A stretch of DNA of 64,000 nucleotides from Chthoniobacteraceae bacterium (GCA_947471505.1 CANIWM010000018.1:19941-83940), one strand, 5' to 3'. Numbered from the stretch's first letter, positions 42,520 through 52,722 are shown. Numbers and translations are program-made. The notes: a model not told the origin generated them from the letters alone.

Positions 42520-43443
42520 ATGTCCGCTTACACACGTCGTGAATTCACGAAACTCGCGCTCTCCGGGGTCGCTGCACTTTCCACCACCAAGGCGCTCCAC
42601 GCTGCGGAAGTTCCGGGTCGTCCGAACTCCAAAGTGGCGGGCGTGCAGATCGGGCTGAATGTGCCTTACAGCTTTGCGAATCCGTTGATGAGCGGCGACG
42701 ACATTATCAAGAACTGCGTCGCGCTAGGCGTGAGCGGACTGGAACTGCGCACGCAGCCGGTGGAGGCGTTTTTGGGGCGTCCGGAATTTGATGCGACGAA
42801 GACGAAACCGCAGAACGCGGAAGCCCTCGCCGCTTGGCGCAAGACGGTGTCGCTGGATCGGGTGAAGGACTTCCGCGCCAAGTTCGAGTCGGCGGGTTTG
42901 CTCATCGAGGTCGTGAAGGTAGATGGGATCTGCACGATGTCGGAGGGAGAAATTGACTACGCTTTTGCGCTCGCGAAGGCGCTGGGTGGCCGCGCCATTT
43001 CCACGGAGATCTCGCACAAGGAAGAAGAGCTGAAGCGCGTGGGCTCGTTTGCAGACAAGCACCAGTTTTTCGTCGGCTACCACGGGCACTCCTCGACGAA
43101 GCCCGAGCATTGGGAGGCCGCGTTTGCGCTGGCGAAATTCAACGGCGCAAATGTGGACCTCGGGCATTTCGTCGCGGGCAACAACACGTCGCCGGTGCCG
43201 TTCATCACGCAGTATCACGAGCGCGTGACGCATGTGCATGTGAAGGATCGCAAATTCAAAAACGGCCCCGCTGTTCCTTACGGAGAAGGCGACACGCCCA
43301 ATGCGGAGGTGCTGAAGCTGATCCGCGACAAGAAGTGGAACATCCAGGCGACGATCGAGTTTGAATACAAAGTCCCCGCAGGCTCGGACCGCATGACGGA
43401 GCTCGCCCGCGCAATCAAGTATTGCCGCGACGCTCTGGCGTGA
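42520..43443 (+). CDS. Tat-exported sugar phosphate isomerase/epimerase-like protein (xylose isomerase-like TIM barrel)
   Basis: 307 residues. A twin-arginine signal TRREFTKLALSGVAALS ends near ALHAAE. The rest is an AP-endonuclease-2-type TIM barrel: GVSGLELRTQ, KALGGRAISTE, HQFFVGYHGHSST, NVDLGHFVAGNN, THVHVKDRKF, where His/Asp/Glu residues bind metal. Members of this exported group are common in Verrucomicrobiota and Planctomycetota and are thought to act on carbohydrates. Substrate unknown. Lies convergent with uxaA. Confidence 0.85.
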   Translation: MSAYTRREFTKLALSGVAALSTTKALHAAEVPGRPNSKVAGVQIGLNVPYSFANPLMSGDDIIKNCVALGVSGLELRTQPVEAFLGRPEFDATKTKPQNAEALAAWRKTVSLDRVKDFRAKFESAGLLIEVVKVDGICTMSEGEIDYAFALAKALGGRAISTEISHKEEELKRVGSFADKHQFFVGYHGHSSTKPEHWEAAFALAKFNGANVDLGHFVAGNNTSPVPFITQYHERVTHVHVKDRKFKNGPAVPYGEGDTPNAEVLKLIRDKKWNIQATIEFEYKVPAGSDRMTELARAIKYCRDALA

Positions 43444-43464
43444 TGCGCGGACGGTGATCGTCTT

Positions 43465-45090
43465 CTAAAGCGAGACGCCGCGTTTCCACGGGAGGAAGTC
43501 GTCTTGTGCGAGGCGCGTGGATGCAGTGGTGATGCGTCCGCTGGCGACTTCGATGAGGGTGTCTAGGAGGCGCTCGCCTGCGCTGGCGATGGTCTCTTTT
43601 CCGTGGATGATGGGGCCGGCGTCGAAGTCGATGAGGTCGGGCATCCGCGTGGTAAGATCGGTGTTGGTGCTCATTTTCACCACGGGGCAAATGGGGTTAC
43701 CTGTGGGCGTGCCGAGTCCGGTGGTGAAGACGATGAGGTTGCACCCGGAGCCGGTGAGCGCGGTGGTGGCTTCGACGTCGTTGCCGGGCGTGCAGAGGAG
43801 CGTGACGCCGCCGCGACGGGCGACGGGCTCGGGGTAATCGAGCACGTCGGCGATGGGGGCGGTGCCGCTTTTGCGGGCTGCGCCGAGGCTTTTCATGGCG
43901 TCGGTGATGAGTCCATCGCGGATGTTGCCGGGCGATGGATTCATCTCGAAGCCGCTGCCGACTTCGCGAGCGCGGGCGTCGTAGCGGGTCATTAAATCGA
44001 GGAACTTTTCGGCGAGGGTGGGGTCTTCGCAGCGGTCGCAGAGCCATTGTTCTGCGCCGCATAGCTCGGGGAATTCGCAGAGGACGCCGCTGCCGCCGAG
44101 GGCGCAAAGGAGGTCGGAGCAGTGGCCGAGCGCGGGGTTCGCGGAGATGCCGGAGAAGCCGTCGCTGCCGCCGCATTTCAGCCCGAGGACTAGCTCGGAA
44201 AGCGGGCACGGTTCGCGGCGGAGATCGTTCGCGGCGGCGATGCCACGGAAGGTTTCGCGGAGGGCGGTGGCGATGAGGCTTTGCTCGCTGGCGGCACGCT
44301 GTTGCTCGAAGAAGAGGACGGGCTTGCTCCCGGTGGGCTGGCGGCGCGCAAGCTCTTCGCGGAGGATGGAGCTTTGGGCGTTTTCGCAGCCGAGGCTGAG
44401 GACGGTAGCCCCGGCGACGTTCGGGTGCGCGATGTATCCGGCGAGGAGGCCGCAGAGGGCGCGGGCGTCTTGCCGCGTGCCGCCGCAGCCCATGGCGTGG
44501 GTGAGGAATTTCACGCCGTCCACGCCGGGGAAGACGCGCTGCGTTTCGCTGCTGGCGGCGAGCTGCACGGAGTCGAGCGCGCTGCCGCTGCGATGGGCGC
44601 TGGCGAGCTGCGCGACGAACTCGGTGTAGGGCGTCGTCACCGAGTAGCCGAGCCCTTTGGTGAGGGCTTCGCGCATCACGTCCACGTTGCGGTTTTCGCA
44701 AAAGACCATCGGCAGGACGACCCAGTAGTTCGCCGTGCCGCAGCGTCCATCGGCACGACGGTAGCCGTCGAACGTGCGACCTTTCCACCGCGAGACATCG
44801 GGCATTTTCCAACGAGAACGCTGCCCGCGAATCTCGGGCGCGGCGACGGCGTGGGTGGTGTTTTCGCGTGTGAGGACTTCGCCGCGCTGCACATCGCGCG
44901 TGGTGCGTCCGGCGATGGTGCCATACATGCGGACCGCGCTCCCAGCGGGCAGCGGAACGGCGGCGAACTTGTGTTTCGCAGGGACGGCGGTGAGGAGCGT
45001 CCACGCATCCACCGTCTCGCCAGCGGCAAGGGCGCGGAGTGCGACGACGGCGTTATCGGTCGGGTCGAGAAGTTGGATGGATGCGGGCAT
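43465..45090 (-). CDS. uxaA: Altronate dehydratase
   Basis: 541 residues from ATG 45090. The N-terminal SAF-type domain (about 1-95) is followed by the UxaA catalytic part (GYRRADGRCGTANYWVVLPMVFCENRNV, THAMGCGGTRQDA, LKCGGSDGFSGISANPALG, GCNLIVFTTGLGTPTGNPICPVVK). It dehydrates D-altronate to 2-keto-3-deoxygluconate in galacturonate breakdown. Related galactarate dehydratases share the layout. Followed on the same strand by nothing related; the sialidase gene lies just upstream. Confidence 0.88.
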   Translation of the reverse strand: MPASIQLLDPTDNAVVALRALAAGETVDAWTLLTAVPAKHKFAAVPLPAGSAVRMYGTIAGRTTRDVQRGEVLTRENTTHAVAAPEIRGQRSRWKMPDVSRWKGRTFDGYRRADGRCGTANYWVVLPMVFCENRNVDVMREALTKGLGYSVTTPYTEFVAQLASAHRSGSALDSVQLAASSETQRVFPGVDGVKFLTHAMGCGGTRQDARALCGLLAGYIAHPNVAGATVLSLGCENAQSSILREELARRQPTGSKPVLFFEQQRAASEQSLIATALRETFRGIAAANDLRREPCPLSELVLGLKCGGSDGFSGISANPALGHCSDLLCALGGSGVLCEFPELCGAEQWLCDRCEDPTLAEKFLDLMTRYDARAREVGSGFEMNPSPGNIRDGLITDAMKSLGAARKSGTAPIADVLDYPEPVARRGGVTLLCTPGNDVEATTALTGSGCNLIVFTTGLGTPTGNPICPVVKMSTNTDLTTRMPDLIDFDAGPIIHGKETIASAGERLLDTLIEVASGRITTASTRLAQDDFLPWKRGVSL

Positions 45091-45116
45091 GGTGGCGGGG
45101 GAAATGACGAATGACG

Positions 45117-45146
45117 AATGACGAACGCAAGCGTGGATTCGTCATT
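45117..45146. repeat. Short hairpin AATGACGAA...TTCGTCATT after a GACGAAT tandem repeat
   Basis: Three copies of the 7-base unit AATGACG begin near 45103, followed by an inverse copy TTCGTCATT 12 bases later. It lies in the gap between sialidase and uxaA. Possibly a weak terminator; no T-run. Confidence 0.35.
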
Positions 45147-46179
45147 CTCGCTCACCCAGCTTTGCCGGGTCGATGACGACGTGCTTAGCCAGCTTGCGCT
45201 TCCATGTGTAGGTGGCGTGGATGAGGCCGTCGCTTGTTTGGATGATGGCGGGGTAGCTGAACTCCATCCTCGGTTCATCTTCGAGCACGAGGGCGGCGTC
45301 CCACTTGAGCCCGTCGCGGCTGATGGCGAGGTTGAGCGGGCTGCGTCCGCTGGTGGTGTGATTGTAGATGAGGAGGTGCCGCCCGTCCTTCAGCGTCACG
45401 GCGTCGGTGCCTGCGTTGGGGTTGGGTAAATCGAGGAGGGTGAGGGGCGACCATGTTTTCCCGAGGTCGGCGGAGGTGGTGGAGAATACTTTGCTGACTC
45501 GCGTGCGACCGAGCGCCATGAGCTTTTCGCCGCCGAGAAAGAGGATGCTGGGCTGGATGGCGGCGGGGCTGCCATCGGGCTGGGGGACGGGGATGAACTG
45601 CCACGTTTTACCTGCATCGGCGCTGCGCTCGAAGTGAATCTGCCACGCGGGCGGCGGCCTCAGCCCCTCGGCGCTGCTGCTGCACAGGATGGAGCCGTCG
45701 GGGAGCTGGACGGGTTTGTTTTTGATGGGGCCGAGGATGTTTTCGGGGAGGCGCGTGGGTTCGCTCCACGTCCGCCCATTGTCCGCGCTCGTGCGGAGCA
45801 TCCCCCACCATGCGCTCGGCGAGGGGCCGACTTTGTAGAAGAGCATGAGCGCGCCTTCGCGTGGCTGAAAGAGGACGGGGTTCCAGCACGGGAGGCGTTT
45901 GCCGTCTGTCTGCACGCCGGTGGCGACCTCCACGGGGACGGTCCATTTTCCCTCGCTGAGCCGGGAGGACCAAATCCCTACGTCGTCTCTCCCCTCCGCC
46001 GTGCCCGCGAACCACGCGGCGACGAGGGAGTGGTCTTTCGCTTCCACGACAGTCGTGGCGTGGCAGCTCGGCACGGGGTTCGGGTCGAAGATGAACTCGG
46101 ATCGCAATATCGCCGGGTCCGCAGCATCCAGCCGTGCGAATGCTGCGATGAAAAGGATGGAAAGGCGGATGGTGTGCAT
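45142..46179 (-). CDS. Secreted exo-alpha-sialidase-like BNR protein
   Basis: 345 residues from ATG 46179 (MHTIRLSILFIAAFARLDAA, a signal peptide); upstream in-frame sequence to 46461 overlaps the cation transporter gene on the other strand. Three Asp-box repeats are seen: SADNGRTW, SADAGKTW and SADLGKTW. SCHATTVVEAKDHSLVAAWFAGTAEGRDDVGIW is the family start. The fold is a six-bladed propeller; substrates in this family range from sialic acid to other glycan ends. Next to uxaA on the same strand, so part of a small carbohydrate-use group. Confidence 0.85.
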   Translation of the reverse strand: MHTIRLSILFIAAFARLDAADPAILRSEFIFDPNPVPSCHATTVVEAKDHSLVAAWFAGTAEGRDDVGIWSSRLSEGKWTVPVEVATGVQTDGKRLPCWNPVLFQPREGALMLFYKVGPSPSAWWGMLRTSADNGRTWSEPTRLPENILGPIKNKPVQLPDGSILCSSSAEGLRPPPAWQIHFERSADAGKTWQFIPVPQPDGSPAAIQPSILFLGGEKLMALGRTRVSKVFSTTSADLGKTWSPLTLLDLPNPNAGTDAVTLKDGRHLLIYNHTTSGRSPLNLAISRDGLKWDAALVLEDEPRMEFSYPAIIQTSDGLIHATYTWKRKLAKHVVIDPAKLGERE

Positions 46180-46296
46180 GGTGCGGATCAATCGCCCCAT
46201 TCCGCGCAATCTTTGAAGGCTTCGCAAATAGTTCACGGAGCCGATACAAAATGTTCCTCGGCGGTGAGGGATGCGCTCGGTAGCGTCTCGCGCACA

Positions 46297-47223
46297 ATGG
46301 AAAAGCCAATCGCCAAAAGTCCCGAGCACCGGCGGGACCTGCTCTGGAGTATGAATCTCTCGCTCGTCATCGGGATGCTCATGCTCGTGATGAAAGTGGG
46401 CGCATATTGGCTGACGGGATCCGCTGCGATCCTCAGCGACGCGGCGGAATCTGTGGTGCATGTGGCGGCTGTGGCGTTTGCATCATTTAGTATGCGGCTG
46501 TCGCTAAAGCCTGCGGACAAGGACCACCCGTATGGGCACTCTAAGATCGGCTTTTTCTCCGCCGGGTTTGAAGGCGGGCTGATCGCGCTGGCTGCGTGCT
46601 TCATTATCTTCGAGGCGGTGCGCGATTGGATTTCCGGTCACGCTTTAGAAAACCTCGGCACCGGCGGACTCCTCACGCTGGCCGCCACAGTTATCAATGG
46701 CGCGCTGGGGGCTTACCTCATCCGTATCGGGCGGCGGCGCAACTCGCTGATCCTCATCGCCAATGGAAAGCACGTCCTCACGGACTGCTGGACGAGCCTC
46801 GGCGTGCTCATCGGTGTGGGGCTCACGATGTTGACGAGTTGGCGGGCGGTGGACCCGATCATCGGCATCATCATGGCGCTCAATATCCTGTGGTCCGGCT
46901 ACGGCCTGATGCGGGAAAGCGTGTCCGGTCTGCTCGATGAAGCAGACCCGAAGACGACGGAAAAGATCGAGGCCATCCTGACGGAAGAAACCACACGACG
47001 AGGCATCGCCTTTCACGAACTCCGGCACCGGCACAACGGCGACGGGCACATCATCGACGTGCATCTTCTTTTCCCCTGCGCCACCTCGTTGACCACGGCG
47101 CACCGGATGGCCACCGAGATCGAAGAAACCCTGAGCCAACGCATTCTTCCCTTCGCCGATGTCCACACGCACTTAGAGCCGCTGGAAGAGCACGACCTCG
47201 TGCATCCGAAGCTGAACGCTTAA
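46297..47223 (+). CDS. Cation diffusion facilitator family transporter
   Basis: 308 residues from ATG 46297. Six helices; the metal site DAAES in helix 2 (SAAILSDAAESVVH) and HVLTDCWTS (HxxxD) in helix 5 are both present, as is HPYGHSKIGFFSAGFEG. The cytoplasmic tail has the usual ferredoxin-like fold with HELRHRHNGDGHIIDVHLLF. It exports zinc, iron or manganese by proton exchange; the metal cannot be told. Its stop overlaps the stop of the convergent amidase gene by 3 bases. Confidence 0.92.
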   Translation: MEKPIAKSPEHRRDLLWSMNLSLVIGMLMLVMKVGAYWLTGSAAILSDAAESVVHVAAVAFASFSMRLSLKPADKDHPYGHSKIGFFSAGFEGGLIALAACFIIFEAVRDWISGHALENLGTGGLLTLAATVINGALGAYLIRIGRRRNSLILIANGKHVLTDCWTSLGVLIGVGLTMLTSWRAVDPIIGIIMALNILWSGYGLMRESVSGLLDEADPKTTEKIEAILTEETTRRGIAFHELRHRHNGDGHIIDVHLLFPCATSLTTAHRMATEIEETLSQRILPFADVHTHLEPLEEHDLVHPKLNA

Positions 47224-48287
47224 TTCGTCTCGACCGTCGGTGGGTCGATCGGAGCGGGACTGCTGCCGTTCTTTTGGGTGGGCTTTTTCGTCGGCTGCTT
47301 CTTTGTTTCCGCCACGGGGGCAGACTGCGTGCCGACGGCTTTGCGGTAGTTTTCCACGGCTTGCAGGACGGCGGTGGCGAGCGTCTGACGGTAGAGCGAA
47401 GTGGCGATGAGTTTGGCGTCGGTCGGGTTGCTGAGGAAGCCGCCTTCGATGAGGACGCCGGGGATGGAGATGTCGCGGATGACGACGAAGCGGGCGCGCT
47501 TGAGGCCACGGTCAGCCATGCGCGTTTTCATCACGAGTGCGGCGTGTGAAGCGGTGGCGAGGGCCATGTTCTCCTGGTCGCGGGAGTTGCCGTTGCACTC
47601 GCGGAAGTCGGAGACTGCGGGGCCGTCGGCCATCATGCTCGGCACGCCGCACGGGGCGAGGGTGTAGGATTCTACGCCGGTGCCCATTCCGCCGTGGTTG
47701 AAGTGGATAGAGATGAAGATGGCGGACTTCTGCGCGCTGGCGATGGCGGCGCGGTCGTCGAGCGGGATAAAGTCGTCGGTGCTGCGGGTGAGGACGACTT
47801 TATAGCCAGCGGCGCGAAGGAGTTCCTTCGCGCGGAGGACGGTGTCGAGTGTGTAGTTCTTCTCCGCTCCGTAGATGGAGGTGGCCCCGCTATCGTGCCC
47901 GCCGTGCCCGGCATCGAGGACGACGGTGTCGATGGGCACGGAGTTTTTGATGCGGCTGGGGCGCATGACGGGCTCGACGAGTTTGACGAGGTCCATCCGC
48001 GAAATACAGAGTTGGCCGTTGTGCTCGACGATGGGGTAGCTGAGAATGAACTTGAGGTTGTTAATGAAGAACTCCACCGAACCCGCCGCCGCGCGGAGGC
48101 TGCGTGAATTACTCGATGCGACGACCTCATTCCCGTCGCGCTGTACGTTCTTGAGGCCGTAAAAGTCTGCCACATTCCCCATGGAAATATAGTCGCGCCC
48201 CCCGACCGAGTAGAGAACCCAATCCGAAGCATGAGATACCGCGAGTAACGCGAAATAGGCGATGAGTGACAGAATCGTCCGAGCCAT
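47220..48287 (-). CDS. N-acetylmuramoyl-L-alanine amidase (amidase_3)
   Basis: 355 residues from ATG 48287, with signal peptide MARTILSLIAYFALLAVSHA. An N-terminal AMIN-like region (about 20-125) precedes the zinc amidase: LDAGHGGHDSGA, GAEKNYTLD, SIHFNHGG and VLIEGGFLSNPTDAKL give the two His and two Glu residues of the active site. It cleaves peptide stems from peptidoglycan. The Pro/Lys-rich tail is disordered. Divergent from the secretin gene; sits among cell-envelope genes. Confidence 0.93.
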   Translation of the reverse strand: MARTILSLIAYFALLAVSHASDWVLYSVGGRDYISMGNVADFYGLKNVQRDGNEVVASSNSRSLRAAAGSVEFFINNLKFILSYPIVEHNGQLCISRMDLVKLVEPVMRPSRIKNSVPIDTVVLDAGHGGHDSGATSIYGAEKNYTLDTVLRAKELLRAAGYKVVLTRSTDDFIPLDDRAAIASAQKSAIFISIHFNHGGMGTGVESYTLAPCGVPSMMADGPAVSDFRECNGNSRDQENMALATASHAALVMKTRMADRGLKRARFVVIRDISIPGVLIEGGFLSNPTDAKLIATSLYRQTLATAVLQAVENYRKAVGTQSAPVAETKKQPTKKPTQKNGSSPAPIDPPTVETN

Positions 48288-48435
48288 TGATAATACGGGA
48301 CTCTGCCTGATTCTCAGATGTTTCCAAGTCAATTCCCCATGCGGATCGGCTTTGGGCTTTGAACGCGAGGGCGTGAGGTGTGTCTCACCGAATAATCCGT
48401 GCGACCTTTCAGGGTGCGGTGTGTTTACTAAATCC

Positions 48436-51009
48436 ATGTCATTCCCATCTTGCCTTTTCTCGCTGCCAATCTTCCAGCGACTACAGTTGACCTCGCCGAA
48501 TCGGGCGACTACACCGCGCGGCGTGTTGCGCCCATCTATTCTTTCTTCGCTCATTCTTGCTACGTCTGCTTTTGCTCAGGTTCCACCTCCGGTACCCGCT
48601 CCGACGCCGCCGCAGGCCAATCCAGTCGTGCCGAATGCTCCGGCAGCTCCCGTGCTTGGCGCTCCAGCGGTTGTCCCGGCAGTCCCAGGCGCAACGGTGG
48701 CAAACCCAAACCCAGCAGCAGTGCCGAATGGGGAGGAACTCGTGCAGGTGGAATACGTCGGTGCAGATGCGGCAAACGTGATTCGCGATCTCGAAAAGTG
48801 GGTGGGCAATGGCCGCCATTACATCATGGGCAATGCGCCACTGGGGACGATCAATTTCCACCTCTCCGAGCGGGTGCCGAAGAGCGAGCTGATCAAGCTG
48901 CTGGAGATGACCCTCCTAATGAACGGTATCGTGCTCTCCCCCACGGAAGACGCCCACATTTGGAAGGTCTCCGGCGGCGGCATCAACCCGAAGAGCGTCG
49001 GCATCCCGTTCATTGATCGCGAGGAACTGCTCCCAGAGAACGAGCAAGTGGTGACGTATCTCTTCAAGCTCGAATGGGCCGACCCGACGGAGCTGGCGCA
49101 GCTCATCTCCGGGCAGATTCTCGTCGCAGGTCAGACTCAGGTGATGAGCGTCGTGCCGCTACCCAAGGCGAACGCGCTCCTCGTCTCGGAGAACTCGTCA
49201 CTCATCCGCACGCTCATCCGCATCGTCAAAGCGATCGATACCAAGCCAGCGGAAGTCGTGAGCGAGTTCATCACACTGGAGCACGCGAAGGCGGAGGACG
49301 TCGTCACGGCTCTGGAGAAGCTCTTTGAGAAAACCCAGCAGCAGACCAGCACTCCCGGCCAGCCCGGCCAGCCGAACCGCGTGCAGCGGACGGTCACCGG
49401 CCCCGATGGCAGCCCGCTCCCCGGCGGCGTGCCGAATCCCAACGCCGCAGCGAACGATGCGAACGTCTCGATTGAGTTTAACGGCGGCATCGGCACCGAG
49501 GACAATATTGTCGTCGGCAAAGTCAAAATCACTGCGGATAAACGGACCAACCGCATCCACGTCGTCGCACGCCCCGTGGCGATGAAAGTCATCAAGCCGC
49601 TCATCAAAGAATACGACATGGATGTGAAGCTGAACATTCCAGCCATCCGCGCGCTGAAGTTCCGCCCGGTGGAGGAAGTCATGGACGCCGTCGTCGCAGC
49701 CATCAAAGATCCCGGCGAGCGCGAGGGCGGTGGCAGCACGGGCGGGGCGACCGGAACCACAGGGCAGCGCCCCGGCCAGACGAATACGAACAACAATTTG
49801 AACAACAACAACGGCAACAACCGTTTTGGCAGCAACAGCAGCCTCGGAGGCAGCAGCGGCACCAACGTGGAAGAGTCCCTCTCCACCGGCGACCGCGAAA
49901 GCACGCCGCTCGTGCAGGAGCTCAAGAATGGAACCATCATTGGTGACCGCCTCACCAATAGCGTCGTCGTCATCGGGGCATCCGATATTAAAGACAAAGT
50001 ATTCGCCCTCATCGACCAGCTCGACACCCGCCCAAAGCAAGTGATGATTTACACCATCATCGGCGAGTTGACACTCAAGGACGACGAGAGCTACGGAGTG
50101 GACTACATCCTCCGCAACGGCGGCCTACTCAACGGCGCAGGCACCGGCACGACGACCGCTGGCACCAGCACGGCCCCGCTCGGATTCTCCGGAACGGACC
50201 AGCCGATCCTGAACCTGAACAACCTCATCTCGCAGCAAAACATCACACGGGCACTCACCGCCGGCAGCGGTGGCCTCGGTGGATTTGTCATGGCGGGCAA
50301 CTCATTCGACGCGGTGCTCAAGGCTCTGGAGACGACGAACCGCTTCCGCGTCATCACCCGCCCGAGCATCTTCACGAAGAACAACAAAAAGGCCACCATC
50401 ACCAGCGGTGAAGAAGTCCCCGTGCCGACAAGTTCGCTCACGTCCTTCACCGGCAATACGAACGGCACTTCGCCGCAATCCTCGACGCAGATTCAGTTCA
50501 AGCCCATCCAGCTCAAGCTCGATGTCGTCCCGCTCATCAATAAGGACAACGAAGTCTCCATGGAGATCGTCCAGAACATCTCTGAGCGCTCCGGCACAAC
50601 GCGCATCGATAACAACGACATCCCAAACATCTCCCAGCGCGCTCTAAAGACCAACGTCTCCGTGCCGAACAACTCCACTCTCGTCCTCGGCGGGCTCATT
50701 AAAGAGTCCAACTCCAACGACTCGGGCGGCATCAATAAGCTGCACAATATCCCGCTCATCGGTGGGCTCTTCGGCAAGAAATCCAAAGTCAAGACTCGCA
50801 CTGAACTCGTCATCATGCTCCGCCCCGTCGTCACGGAAGGACCAATCGATGCCATCCAACTCCGCGAGAAACATCTGGAGCCGATGAACATCCCGCCCGA
50901 CCTCGAAAGCGCCATTTACAACGCCAACATGCGCCAGACGATCCCCAAGGCCAAAGTCCTCAAACCCGCGCCGACCGTTCGCGCCAGCAATCCCGATATC
51001 CGTCGCTAA
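48436..51009 (+). CDS. Secretin (type II secretion GspD / type IV pilus PilQ class)
   Basis: 857 residues from ATG 48436. GTG 48523 or TTG 48526 would give a tighter signal peptide (LRPSILSSLILATSAFAQ) and a TTGACC-17-TACACC promoter lies just before, so the true start may be there. After a Pro/Ala-rich stretch come N-domains (VQVEYVGADAANVIRDLEKWVGN, VTYLFKLEWADPTELAQLI, EFITLEHAKAEDVVTALEKLFE), an Asn-rich insert (TNTNNNLNNNNGNN), and the secretin barrel (TRPSIFTKNNKKATITSGEEVPV, VPNNSTLVLGGLIKE, IPLIGGLFGKKSK). It forms the outer-membrane pore. The GspE-type gene follows without a gap. Confidence 0.9.
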   Translation: MSFPSCLFSLPIFQRLQLTSPNRATTPRGVLRPSILSSLILATSAFAQVPPPVPAPTPPQANPVVPNAPAAPVLGAPAVVPAVPGATVANPNPAAVPNGEELVQVEYVGADAANVIRDLEKWVGNGRHYIMGNAPLGTINFHLSERVPKSELIKLLEMTLLMNGIVLSPTEDAHIWKVSGGGINPKSVGIPFIDREELLPENEQVVTYLFKLEWADPTELAQLISGQILVAGQTQVMSVVPLPKANALLVSENSSLIRTLIRIVKAIDTKPAEVVSEFITLEHAKAEDVVTALEKLFEKTQQQTSTPGQPGQPNRVQRTVTGPDGSPLPGGVPNPNAAANDANVSIEFNGGIGTEDNIVVGKVKITADKRTNRIHVVARPVAMKVIKPLIKEYDMDVKLNIPAIRALKFRPVEEVMDAVVAAIKDPGEREGGGSTGGATGTTGQRPGQTNTNNNLNNNNGNNRFGSNSSLGGSSGTNVEESLSTGDRESTPLVQELKNGTIIGDRLTNSVVVIGASDIKDKVFALIDQLDTRPKQVMIYTIIGELTLKDDESYGVDYILRNGGLLNGAGTGTTTAGTSTAPLGFSGTDQPILNLNNLISQQNITRALTAGSGGLGGFVMAGNSFDAVLKALETTNRFRVITRPSIFTKNNKKATITSGEEVPVPTSSLTSFTGNTNGTSPQSSTQIQFKPIQLKLDVVPLINKDNEVSMEIVQNISERSGTTRIDNNDIPNISQRALKTNVSVPNNSTLVLGGLIKESNSNDSGGINKLHNIPLIGGLFGKKSKVKTRTELVIMLRPVVTEGPIDAIQLREKHLEPMNIPPDLESAIYNANMRQTIPKAKVLKPAPTVRASNPDIRR

Positions 51010-52722
51010 ATGAGCCAGCTACGCTCTTTGCTCGAAGCCCTGCTCGCCGCAGGCTGCGACGACGCCACCGCCGCCGAGCTTCTCGCCATCAAGCCGCCCG
51101 CAGGCAGCACTTGGACCGTCGAGGCGCTGAACTCCGGCAAAGTGGATGAGTCCAAGCTCACCGCCGAACTCGGGCGCATCTTCCGCACGCCCGTCGAGCC
51201 CATCGATGGCGCAAACGTGGACCGCCAGACGCTCCAACTCATCTCGGGCCGCATCGTCTTTAAGCACCACATCCTCCCCATCTCGCAGGACGAAGCAGGC
51301 GTCATCACCCTCGCCACGTACGACGTATTTAATCAGACCGCCCGCAAGCTCGTTATCCAACAGCTCGCTGGCAAAAAAGTCCGCTGGCAACTCACCCCGC
51401 GCACCCAGCTCCTCCGCGCCCTCCGCACGGCCTACGGAGTCGGTGCTGATGTCTTCGAGGAAATCCTCAAAAACAACCGCGCCTACGACGCCATCGAGCA
51501 AGACTCCACGCTCGACATCACCAGCGACGACCCCGAGGCCAGCGTCGTTAAATTCGTCAACCAAGTCATCCGCGAAGCTATTACCGAGCGCGCCACAGAC
51601 ATTCACGTCGAGCCACTGGAAAACGACCTCCGCATCCGCTACCGCATTGACGGAATTTTGCACCCCATCGCGGTCCCGCCGCAGCTCCGCGTCCTCCAGA
51701 GCGCCATCATCTCCCGCCTCAAAGTCATGGCGCACATGGACATCGCCGAGCGCCGACTCCCGCAGGATGGACGCATCAATTTGACCACCCAAGCCGGCGC
51801 GATCGACGTCCGCGTCTCCACCATCCCGACGGTAAATGGCGAGTCCATTTCCCTCCGTTTGCTCTCCCGCACCGAGACGCTCACCTTCGGCCTCGACCGG
51901 CTCGACATGGGCGACTTCCAGATGCAGCAGATGAAGAACATGCTGGCCCTGCCGAACGGCATCATCCTCGTCACCGGCCCCACCGGCTCGGGAAAATCCA
52001 CGTCGCTCTACTCGTTTCTCTCCAGCATCAACCAGCCGACGCGCCGCATCATCACCGTCGAAGAGCCCGTCGAATACCGCCTACCCGGCATCTCGCAGAT
52101 CGACGTGAAGCCCGATATCGGCCTCACCTTCGCCAACGGCCTCCGCGCCATCCTCCGCCAAGACCCGAACATCGTCATGGTCGGAGAAATCCGCGATTTC
52201 GAGACAGCCGAAATCGCCATCCGCGCCGCCATGACTGGGCATCTTGTCTTCTCCACGCTGCACACAAACGACGCAGTCTCCGGCATCACCCGACTCACCG
52301 ACATGGGCATCGAGCCCTTCCTCCTCGCCAGCGTCGTCCGCTGCTTTCAGGCCCAGCGCCTCGTCCGCACCATCTGCACCGAGTGCCGCGTCGAAGCCGC
52401 CTACGACCTCGACTATATAAAGAGCCTCGGCTTCGAGCCCCCACCCGGCGGGAAATTCTACAAAGGCAAAGGCTGCGACACCTGCCGCCAAACCGGCTAT
52501 CGAGGCCGCCGCGCCATTTTTGAAGTCTGCGTCGTCAACGAAAACCTCCGCCGCATGATCATCCGGAAAGAAACCGGCAACGCGCTCAAGGTCCGCGCCA
52601 TCAGCGACGGAATGGAAACCCTCCGCACCGACGGCTGGCGTCGCGTGATGAAAGGCCAGACGACCGTGGAGGAAATCGTCCGCGTCACACAATCCGACGA
52701 CGACATGTCGGAGACGGATTAG
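51010..52722 (+). CDS. gspE: GspE/PilB-type secretion ATPase
   Basis: 570 residues; ATG follows the secretin stop directly. N-terminal MshEN domain (about 1-150), then Walker A GPTGSGKST, Asp box (RIITVEEPVEYRLPGISQ), Walker B-type LRAILRQDPNIVMVGEIRD, His box TGHLVFSTLHTNDA and the zinc site CTECRVEA...CDTCRQTG. It powers pseudopilus or pilus assembly. Only secretin and ATPase are here; inner-membrane (GspF/PilC), pseudopilin and prepilin peptidase genes must lie elsewhere. GspE and PilB cannot be separated with certainty. Confidence 0.93.
   Translation: MSQLRSLLEALLAAGCDDATAAELLAIKPPAGSTWTVEALNSGKVDESKLTAELGRIFRTPVEPIDGANVDRQTLQLISGRIVFKHHILPISQDEAGVITLATYDVFNQTARKLVIQQLAGKKVRWQLTPRTQLLRALRTAYGVGADVFEEILKNNRAYDAIEQDSTLDITSDDPEASVVKFVNQVIREAITERATDIHVEPLENDLRIRYRIDGILHPIAVPPQLRVLQSAIISRLKVMAHMDIAERRLPQDGRINLTTQAGAIDVRVSTIPTVNGESISLRLLSRTETLTFGLDRLDMGDFQMQQMKNMLALPNGIILVTGPTGSGKSTSLYSFLSSINQPTRRIITVEEPVEYRLPGISQIDVKPDIGLTFANGLRAILRQDPNIVMVGEIRDFETAEIAIRAAMTGHLVFSTLHTNDAVSGITRLTDMGIEPFLLASVVRCFQAQRLVRTICTECRVEAAYDLDYIKSLGFEPPPGGKFYKGKGCDTCRQTGYRGRRAIFEVCVVNENLRRMIIRKETGNALKVRAISDGMETLRTDGWRRVMKGQTTVEEIVRVTQSDDDMSETD

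Noticed and set aside
48262..48435. N-terminal extension of the secretin reading frame
   Set aside because: Overlaps the amidase start on the other strand and lacks signal-peptide character.
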